Positions 1 through 4,816 of a stretch of 6,923 nt of DNA are shown piece after piece. The notes below the pieces were generated by a model that was not told where the DNA came from, did not search any database, and saw only the letters and a program-made list of their open reading frames with translations. The translations under genes and the position numbers were made by a program. Source of the DNA: Actinomycetales bacterium. GTDB lineage: Bacteria; Actinomycetota; Actinomycetes; Mycobacteriales; Mycobacteriaceae. The DNA lies in assembly GCA_012841845.1 (NCBI GenBank), contig DUTZ01000329.1, positions 1-6,923 of the forward strand, in the 5' to 3' direction. Position 1 is the first letter of the stretch. Each line of letters starts with the position of its first letter.

Positions 1-1
1 C

Positions 2-1540
2 ATGTTCCCGGGGACCTTCGCCGCCACCACGCCCGACAAGCCCGCCGTCGTCCGCCCCGCCACGGGCGAGCAGATCACCTACGCCGAGCTCGAGGCCCGC
101 TCCGCCCAGCTCGCGCACCTCATGGCAGACGACTGGGGGCTGCGCCCCGGCGACACGATCGCCGTGGTCTCGGACAACACGCTCGAGATGGTGGAGCTCT
201 ACTGGGGCGCGCTGCGGACGGGCCTGTACATCGCGGCCGTCAACCACCACCTCACGCCTGAGGAGTCCACGTACATCGTCGACGACTGCGGCGCCCGCGC
301 CCTGTTCGTCTCCGCGGCGGTGGCCGACCACGTGGACAGCTCGCCGGACGCGCTGCCGGGTGTCGAGCACCGGGTGGCGTTCGGCGGGGCGGTCGAGGGC
401 TTCGAGGACTACCGCACGCTGCTCGAGGGGCGAGCCACGGAGGCGCCCGCCGACCAGCCCCGCGGCCACGACTTCCTCTACTCCTCCGGCACCACCGGCC
501 GGCCCAAGGGCGTGCGCGTGGACCCGCCGGAGGGGCAGATCGACGAGGTGCCCGACCACTACACGCCGGTGTTCTCTTTCCTCTACGGCTTCGACGCCGA
601 CTCGGTCTACCTGTGCCCCGCCCCGCTCTACCACGCGGCGCCGCTGCGCTTCTGCGGCGTGGTCAACTCCGTGGGCGGCACGGTGATCCTCATGGACCGC
701 TTCGACCCCGAGGAGGCCCTGCGGCTCATCGAGGAGTACCGGGTCACGCACTCGCAGTGGGTGCCCACGATGTTCGTGCGGATGCTCAAGCTGCCCGACG
801 CCACGCGCGAGAAGTACGACCTGTCGAGCCTCACCCACGCCATCCACGCCGCGGCCCCGTGCCCGCCCGAGGTCAAGCGCCGGATGATCGAGTGGTGGGG
901 GCCGGTGATCCACGAGTACTACTCGGCCACCGAGGGCATGGGCATCACCTTTATCAACTCCCAGGAGGCGCTCGAGCGGCCCGGGTCGGTGGGGCGCGAC
1001 GGGCTCAAGGGCATCGCGCACATCTGCGACGAGACGGGCGAGGAACTGCCCGCCGGCGAGATCGGCACCATCTACTGGCAGCAGGACGAGGGGACCTTCT
1101 CCTACCACGGCGACCCCGAGAAGACGGCGTCCGTCTTCCACCCCGACCATCCCACCTGGGCGACCTTCGGGGACGTCGGCTACCTCGACGAGGACCGTTT
1201 CCTCTATCTGACCGACCGCAAGGCGTTCATGATCATCTCGGGCGGGGTGAACATCTACCCGCAGGAGATCGAGAACGCGCTCGTGCTGCACCCGGCGGTC
1301 GAGGACGTGGCCGTGATCGGACTCCCCGACGAGGAGATGGGGGAGCGGGTCCACGCCGTGGTGGTCCCGGCCGCGGACCGCGCCGACGACCCCGGGTTGG
1401 CCGAGGAGATCCTCGACTCGCTGCGCGGCACGATCGCCGACTTCAAGATCCCGCGCGGCGTGGACCTCGTCGACGAGCTGCCGCGGACGCCCACCGGCAA
1501 GCTGGTCAAGCGGCGGATCGTGGAGCGGTACAGCGCCTGA
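2..1540 (+). CDS. AMP-forming acyl-CoA synthetase (FadD-like, ANL superfamily)
   Basis: The 512-residue protein should activate a carboxylic acid, probably a fatty or other acyl acid, to acyl-AMP and then acyl-CoA in the cytoplasm. The motifs occur in order. The P-loop-like YSSGTTGRPKGV is at residues 160-171, and the adenine-binding YYSATEG is at 306-312. GDVGYLDED with ATP-ribose Asp391 is at about 390-398, followed by the hinge region TDRKAF near 404-409 and then SGGVNIYP. PRTPTGKLVKRR near the C-terminus carries the adenylation lysine K500. Length and motif spacing fit an intact family member. The N-terminus MFPGTFAATTPDKPAV resembles the usual start of actinobacterial FadD4-type synthetases, so ATG at base 2 is plausible. 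Only one upstream base is visible, so no ribosome site can be judged and a longer start cannot be excluded. The substrate cannot be read from the sequence. Its stop lies 12 bases from the stop of the opposing vapC. Confidence 0.93.
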   Translation: MFPGTFAATTPDKPAVVRPATGEQITYAELEARSAQLAHLMADDWGLRPGDTIAVVSDNTLEMVELYWGALRTGLYIAAVNHHLTPEESTYIVDDCGARALFVSAAVADHVDSSPDALPGVEHRVAFGGAVEGFEDYRTLLEGRATEAPADQPRGHDFLYSSGTTGRPKGVRVDPPEGQIDEVPDHYTPVFSFLYGFDADSVYLCPAPLYHAAPLRFCGVVNSVGGTVILMDRFDPEEALRLIEEYRVTHSQWVPTMFVRMLKLPDATREKYDLSSLTHAIHAAAPCPPEVKRRMIEWWGPVIHEYYSATEGMGITFINSQEALERPGSVGRDGLKGIAHICDETGEELPAGEIGTIYWQQDEGTFSYHGDPEKTASVFHPDHPTWATFGDVGYLDEDRFLYLTDRKAFMIISGGVNIYPQEIENALVLHPAVEDVAVIGLPDEEMGERVHAVVVPAADRADDPGLAEEILDSLRGTIADFKIPRGVDLVDELPRTPTGKLVKRRIVERYSA

Positions 1541-1552
1541 CAGCGGTGGATC

Positions 1553-1933
1553 TCACGCCTCGGCGACCTCCACCAGCCCGTCCAGTCCGACGAAGTCCCT
1601 GGGGTTCCTGGTCAGCAGCGTGGCGCCGTGGGCGTGAGCGGTGGCGGCGATGAGCAGATCCATCGACCTCGCCCTGGGCTGTCGGCCCCCCTCGACCACC
1701 GCGGCGGCGAGGCGCCCGTAGCTCGCCGCGACGTCGGCGTCCACGGGGAGCGCATCGAAGGCGGTCCGGACGAACAGGAGCCGCCGGAGCCGTTCGGCCC
1801 GCGCGTCCGGGTCCCGCGCCACGAGGACCCCGAAGTGGAGTTCGGCCAGCGTCACCGCACTGATCGCCAGTTCCGCGGTCACCGGGGCGACTCCTCTGGC
1901 CACGACGACACTCGTGTCGAGGATGGCCTTCAT
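1553..1933 (-). CDS. vapC: VapC-family PIN-domain ribonuclease toxin
   Basis: This 126-residue protein has the PIN-domain layout of a type II toxin, a Mg-dependent RNase that cleaves RNA when freed from its antitoxin. The start MKAILDTSV gives Asp6. Glu31 follows in SAVTLAELHFGV. Asp92 lies in ARSMDLLIAATAHAHGA, and TRNPRDF (about 108-114) supplies the last polar/acidic site, N110/D113. The full acidic set suggests an active enzyme. The ATG at 1933 is chosen because the PIN beta-strand begins there and because it overlaps the vapB stop as ATGA (1930-1933), which implies translational coupling. A purine run AGAGGA directly abuts the ATG, closer than an ideal Shine-Dalgarno. In-frame codons further upstream would run through vapB and are unlikely starts. 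The RNA target cannot be inferred. It is convergent with the acyl-CoA synthetase gene. Confidence 0.92.
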   Translation of the reverse strand: MKAILDTSVVVARGVAPVTAELAISAVTLAELHFGVLVARDPDARAERLRRLLFVRTAFDALPVDADVAASYGRLAAAVVEGGRQPRARSMDLLIAATAHAHGATLLTRNPRDFVGLDGLVEVAEA

Positions 1934-2178
1934 TCCTCTGCCCAGGGATCGCGGATCTGCTGGGAGATCTCGTCGCGATCGCGAGCCCATTCCTCGTCCT
2001 CCGGCCCGTCGAACAACTCGGCGATGTCACCCCAGGACCGCCAGCGCCGGTCTTCGGCCTGGACGAGACGTGCGCTGGGTCGACCGGCGACGGTGACGGT
2101 GATGTCCTCCCCGCGTTCGACCCGCCTCAGGATCTCTGAGGCGTTCTGGCGGAGTTCGCGAAGGCCGACGATGCTCAT
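1930..2178 (-). CDS. vapB: VapB-type antitoxin, Phd/YefM fold
   Basis: This 82-residue protein is the upstream partner of vapC. Its N-terminus, MSIVGLRELRQNASEILRRVERGE, then ITVTVAGRPSARLV, matches the Phd/YefM DNA-binding domain (helix LRELRQNASEILRRV, strand ITVT, then GRPSARLV). The C-terminal half is acidic (AELFDGPEDEEWARDRDE) and ends in DPWAEE. It is the expected disordered tail that wraps and blocks the PIN active site. The protein should neutralise VapC and, with it, repress the operon by binding the palindromes just upstream. The ATG at 2178 has no purine-rich Shine-Dalgarno. A TACCAT box ends six bases before it, so a leaderless mRNA is likely (inference). Family membership is clear, but assignment to the VapB naming group rests on the VapC partner. 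Confidence 0.9.
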   Translation of the reverse strand: MSIVGLRELRQNASEILRRVERGEDITVTVAGRPSARLVQAEDRRWRSWGDIAELFDGPEDEEWARDRDEISQQIRDPWAEE

Positions 2179-2184
2179 GGAGCA

Positions 2185-2190
2185 ATGGTA
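2185..2190 (-). promoter_or_regulatory. Candidate -10 box of vapBC (leaderless start)
   Basis: On the minus strand the hexamer TACCAT fits the actinobacterial TANNNT -10 pattern, with TGC just before it. Six bases separate it from the vapB ATG, so transcription would begin at or next to the A of the start codon. No Shine-Dalgarno is present in those bases, which agrees with leaderless translation. I see no good -35 box. This is inferred from sequence only. Confidence 0.5.
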
Positions 2191-2218
2191 GCACTTGTGC
2201 TACGTAGGCATTTCCTAC
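2188..2218. promoter_or_regulatory. Tandem inverted repeats, probable VapBC operator
   Basis: Two adjacent palindromes are present. The first is GTAGCAC-TT-GTGCTAC (2188-2203), with perfect 7-base arms. The second is GTAGG-CATTT-CCTAC (2204-2218), with perfect 5-base arms. Their touching ends also make CTACGTAG (2200-2207), so four GTAG/CTAC half-sites lie within 31 bases. The first palindrome overlaps the candidate -10 box of vapBC. Phd/VapB antitoxins typically bind such palindromes to repress their own operon, so an operator is the simplest reading. The second palindrome also lies 26-40 bases beyond the oxidoreductase stop and could form a weak hairpin in that transcript. Confidence 0.65.
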
Positions 2219-2243
2219 CGGTGGTGAGTCGCCGGGCCGCGGA

Positions 2244-3263
2244 TCACAACCGCACGACCATCTTCCCGGTGTTCGCGCCGTCGAGCAGGTCGATGAACGC
2301 CTGCGGCGCGTTCTCCAGGCCGTCGCGGAACGTCTCGTCGAACCGCACCTCGCCGTCGCGCAGCCAGCCGGTCATCTTCTCTCGGAACTCCGCGTTCAGG
2401 CCCGCATACTTGCCCACGATGAACCCGCGCATCGTGAGCCGCTTACCGATCGCGCGGAAGAGGTTGCGCGGCCCGGGCGGCGGCTCGGAGGCGTTGTAGG
2501 CGCTGATCGCACCGCACAGGGCGATGTGCCCGTCGTCGTTCATCGCCTCGATCGCGGCCTCGAGGTGCTCGCCGCCCACGTTGTCGAAGTACAGGTCGAT
2601 GCCGTCGGGCGCGGCCGCCTCGAGCTGGTCGCCGACGCCGTCGTGGTAGTCGAAGGCGGCGTCGGCGCCGAGCTCGAGCACCCGGGCCACCTTCTCGGCC
2701 GAGCCGGCGCTGCCGATCACCCGCGACGCCCCGGAGGCCTTTGCGATCTGCACGACCAGCGAGCCGACCGCCCCGGCCGCGCCGGAGACGAACACCGCGT
2801 CACCCGGCGAGAACTCGCCGGCCGCCATGAGGCCCGCGTACGCCGTGAGGCCGGGCATGCCCATCACGCCCAGGTACGCGGACTCGGAGACCTGGGAGAC
2901 GTCCACGACCTGGGCTCTACGACCGTCAAGGACCGCGTGTTCGCGCCAGCCCAGGCCGTGCAGGACCGTGACGCCCACCGGCACGTCGCCGCTGCGGGAG
3001 GCGATCACCTCGCCCACGGCTCCGCCGTCCAGCGGCTCGTCCAGGCGGAACGGATCGATGTAGGACTTCACGTCGTTCATCCGGCCCCGCATGTACGGGT
3101 CCACCGACATGACGGAGTTGGCCACGAGGATCTGGCCGTCCCGCAGTTCGGGGAGCGCGACCGTCTCGAGCCGGAAGTCCTCGGGCACGGGGCGGCCGTG
3201 CGGCCTGCGGGCCAGGACGATGTGGCGGGTGCTGGTGGGCGGGTCGATCGGCTGCGAGCTCAT
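2244..3263 (-). CDS. NADP-dependent medium-chain oxidoreductase (CurA / LTB4-dehydrogenase-like)
   Basis: The 339-residue protein belongs to the zinc-independent MDR group that includes prostaglandin reductase/LTB4 12-hydroxydehydrogenase and bacterial CurA. These enzymes use NADPH to reduce the C=C bond of alpha,beta-unsaturated carbonyls in the cytoplasm. Supporting signs are RRPHGRPVPEDFRLE near residues 19-33, SVDPYMRGRM at 53-62, GMPGLTAYAGL at 135-145, the Rossmann motif SGAAGAVGS at 160-168, FDNVGGEHLEAAI further on, and the terminal NTGKMVVRL. No structural zinc cysteine cluster is seen. The ATG at 3263 is chosen because the family N-terminus (MSSQP then RHIVLARRP) starts there. Upstream in-frame codons lie inside the amidase gene and translate to low-complexity sequence. 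GGGG a few bases before the ATG is at best a weak ribosome site. The gene follows the amidase by 58 bases on the same strand and may share its transcript. The natural substrate is unknown. Confidence 0.93.
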   Translation of the reverse strand: MSSQPIDPPTSTRHIVLARRPHGRPVPEDFRLETVALPELRDGQILVANSVMSVDPYMRGRMNDVKSYIDPFRLDEPLDGGAVGEVIASRSGDVPVGVTVLHGLGWREHAVLDGRRAQVVDVSQVSESAYLGVMGMPGLTAYAGLMAAGEFSPGDAVFVSGAAGAVGSLVVQIAKASGASRVIGSAGSAEKVARVLELGADAAFDYHDGVGDQLEAAAPDGIDLYFDNVGGEHLEAAIEAMNDDGHIALCGAISAYNASEPPPGPRNLFRAIGKRLTMRGFIVGKYAGLNAEFREKMTGWLRDGEVRFDETFRDGLENAPQAFIDLLDGANTGKMVVRL

Positions 3264-3281
3264 GCCCCGATGGTCGTCGGC

Positions 3282-3311
3282 CCCACGGCCGGCGCGCAAC
3301 CGGGCCGTGGG
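3282..3311 (-). other. GC-rich hairpin between amidase and oxidoreductase genes
   Basis: CCCACGGCC (3282-3290) and GGCCGTGGG (3303-3311) are perfect 9-base inverted repeats around a 12-base loop. They fill half of the 58-base gap between the amidase stop and the oxidoreductase ATG. On the minus strand no U-run follows. The structure could be a U-less actinobacterial terminator or attenuator, or an RNA stability element in a shared transcript. In such GC-rich DNA some chance pairing is expected, so its function is unproven. Confidence 0.45.
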
Positions 3312-3321
3312 CGTGCCCCGT

Positions 3322-4665
3322 TCAGGCGGTCCGCTGCCAGGGCGCGCCGCGTTCGAGCACGGCCGCCAGCGCGAGGAGTTCCGCCTCGGATCCCGGCCGG
3401 CCGATGAGCTGCACCGAGGTGGGCAGCGCGCGCCCGGCGTGCGTGCGGGTGTCGCCACACGGCACAGACATCGCCGGCCAGCCCAGAACGTTGGCGAGCG
3501 GGGTGAACGGCGAGAACCGCATCGAGGCCCACAGCGACCGCCCCCACGACCGGCGGTGCCAGTCGGTGGCCTCGGGCGGCAGGTCCGCGACGGCGGGGGT
3601 GAGCCACACGTCCACCCCCTCGGCGTCCATGGCCTTCTCGACCTCGATGCGTAGGGCGTCGGCCGCCCGGTTCCAGCGGGTGTCGCCGTCGCCCGCGCCG
3701 CCCCGGCGGAACACGGTGCGCCCGAGCAGCGCGTGGTGCCGGGTCCGCCGCTCCATCGCCGAGAGCGGCAGGTTGGCGTGCTCGGCCGCCCGGGCCACGG
3801 CGGAGGTCCAGCGCGCCAGATAGAGGACCGGGTCGCGCGGGGTGGGGAGGGAGGAGGCGACGACGACGAGGCCGTCCGCGCGCAGCAGGTCGGCGGCCTC
3901 GCGGGCGGCCCGCTTCCACGGCTCGCGCACGGGGACGATATCTGTTCCGAGCCTGATCGGGCTCGTCGTTGACACCGCCACCCGTAGGCCCTCGGGGGCC
4001 CCGCCCACCTCGGCCAGGCCGGGCTGGCCGGCCATGAGGGACAGGGCCAGCGCGGTGTCGGCGACGGTCGTGGCCAGCGGGCCGGACTCGGCGAGCCCGC
4101 CCCAGTTGCTCGGCGGAAGGTCGGTGGGCACCACTCCGGCGCCGGGCTTGATCGTCACGAGCCCGCACGCGGCGGCCGGGATCCGGAGCGAGCCCATGCC
4201 GTCGTCGCCCACGGCGAGCGGCACCATCCCCGACGCTACGGCGGCGGCCGACCCTCCGGAGGAGCCGCCCGGCGTCAGTGTGATGTCGCGCGGGTTGCGG
4301 GTGACGCCGTGCGCGTCGGAGTCGGTCATTCCCCACGTGCACAGCTCGGGCGCGGCCGTGATCCCCACAGGCACCGCCCCGGCCTCGATCAGAGGCCTGA
4401 TCACCGGGTTCTCGAGGGTGACAGTGGACTTGACCGCGATCGGCACCCCGGCCAGCGGTAGCGCGGCGCGGGAGTCGACGGTCATCGCGTCCACCCGGGC
4501 GGCGGCGCCGCGGGCGTCGGCACGTAGGACGGTGGTGAAGGCGTGCAGGCTGCGGTCGAGGTCGGCGATGCGGGCGAGGGCGGAGTCGGCGGTCTCGCTG
4601 GCCGACCGGGCCCCCGAGCGCACCGCCTCGGCGGTCTCGATGGCGGTGGGCGGCACGGTGGTCAC
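3322..4665 (-). CDS. Amidase-signature family hydrolase with shortened core
   Basis: The 447-residue protein should hydrolyse an amide bond through a Ser-cisSer-Lys triad. PLAGVPIAVKS supplies Lys79, TPGGSSGGSAAAVA supplies cis-Ser135, and GDDGMGSLRIPAA supplies nucleophile Ser159. The 24-residue gap between the two serines equals that of FAAH (Ser217/Ser241). The Lys-to-cisSer gap is only 56, against 75 in FAAH, so about 19 residues are missing just after the lysine. The C-terminal segment TPLANVLGWPAMSVP and QLIGRPGSEAELLALA is typical of the family. The start is set at GTG 4665 (MTTVPPTAIETAEAV), which lies seven bases after a TATCAT box, consistent with a leaderless transcript. GTG 4656 or 4671 are alternatives. 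The in-frame ATGs at 4800 and 4836 give non-conserved sequence reaching up to or past the ftsH start. The substrate is unknown. There is no signal peptide, so it is probably cytoplasmic. Confidence 0.88.
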   Translation of the reverse strand: MTTVPPTAIETAEAVRSGARSASETADSALARIADLDRSLHAFTTVLRADARGAAARVDAMTVDSRAALPLAGVPIAVKSTVTLENPVIRPLIEAGAVPVGITAAPELCTWGMTDSDAHGVTRNPRDITLTPGGSSGGSAAAVASGMVPLAVGDDGMGSLRIPAAACGLVTIKPGAGVVPTDLPPSNWGGLAESGPLATTVADTALALSLMAGQPGLAEVGGAPEGLRVAVSTTSPIRLGTDIVPVREPWKRAAREAADLLRADGLVVVASSLPTPRDPVLYLARWTSAVARAAEHANLPLSAMERRTRHHALLGRTVFRRGGAGDGDTRWNRAADALRIEVEKAMDAEGVDVWLTPAVADLPPEATDWHRRSWGRSLWASMRFSPFTPLANVLGWPAMSVPCGDTRTHAGRALPTSVQLIGRPGSEAELLALAAVLERGAPWQRTA

Positions 4666-4672
4666 GGTCACG

Positions 4673-4678
4673 ATGATA
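4673..4678 (-). promoter_or_regulatory. Candidate -10 box of the amidase gene (leaderless GTG)
   Basis: On the minus strand TATCAT is a good TANNNT -10 hexamer. Seven bases follow before the GTG at 4665, which puts the predicted transcription start on the start codon. No Shine-Dalgarno lies at a usable distance from any of the three GTG candidates. A GAGGG lies more than 20 bases upstream of the nearest one. No clear -35 is seen. Confidence 0.45.
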
Positions 4679-4732
4679 TCCGCGGGTGTCCGCCCTCGGC
4701 GATCAGTGCGGACCCCTGTCCGACCGCGCGGG

Positions 4733-4738
4733 TAACCT
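4733..4738 (+). promoter_or_regulatory. Possible -10 box of ftsH
   Basis: TAACCT fits the TANNNT actinobacterial -10 pattern and would give a 5' leader of roughly 70 bases before the ftsH ATG. No convincing -35 lies 16-19 bases upstream. In such GC-rich sequence the match is suggestive only. Confidence 0.3.
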
Positions 4739-4807
4739 GGGGCGACACCGGCGGGCACGTCGGTCACCTGCACGGGTCCGCCGACCGGCTGGCCGCCCAT
4801 CGCACAC

Positions 4808-4812
4808 GAGGG
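4808..4812 (+). promoter_or_regulatory. Ribosome binding site of ftsH
   Basis: GAGGG ends four bases before the ATG at 4817. The spacing is a little short but acceptable. Together with the conserved N-terminus (MERKSN, then the first membrane segment) it supports this start. Confidence 0.5.
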
Positions 4813-4816
4813 CCGA

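Larger units (their letters stand above)
4666..4816. promoter_or_regulatory. Divergent intergenic region, amidase / ftsH
   Basis: These 151 bases separate the two divergent genes. They hold the amidase -10 candidate at 4673-4678, the ftsH -10 candidate at 4733-4738, and the ftsH ribosome site near 4808-4812. There is an imperfect dyad GTCCGC / GCGGAC around 4688-4712. I see no riboswitch, terminator or small gene here. Confidence 0.6.

Noticed and set aside
613..1653. A 346-codon plus-strand open frame inside the acyl-CoA synthetase and running past its stop
   Set aside because: It is a compositional shadow: the translation is a run of Arg, Gly, Ala and Pro, while the synthetase frame has every motif.
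3264..3458. Upstream extension of the oxidoreductase to an ATG at 3458
   Set aside because: The extra 65 residues lie inside the amidase coding region, are low-complexity, and precede the normal family N-terminus.
3260..4342. A second minus-strand open frame within the amidase gene
   Set aside because: It is a shifted-frame shadow with no recognisable domain. The amidase frame carries the triad and C-terminal motifs.
4688..4712. Dyad GTCCGC / GCGGAC upstream of ftsH as an operator
   Set aside because: It has only six bases per arm, a 13-base or longer gap, and GC-rich composition. Chance is likely, so it is mentioned only within the intergenic region.
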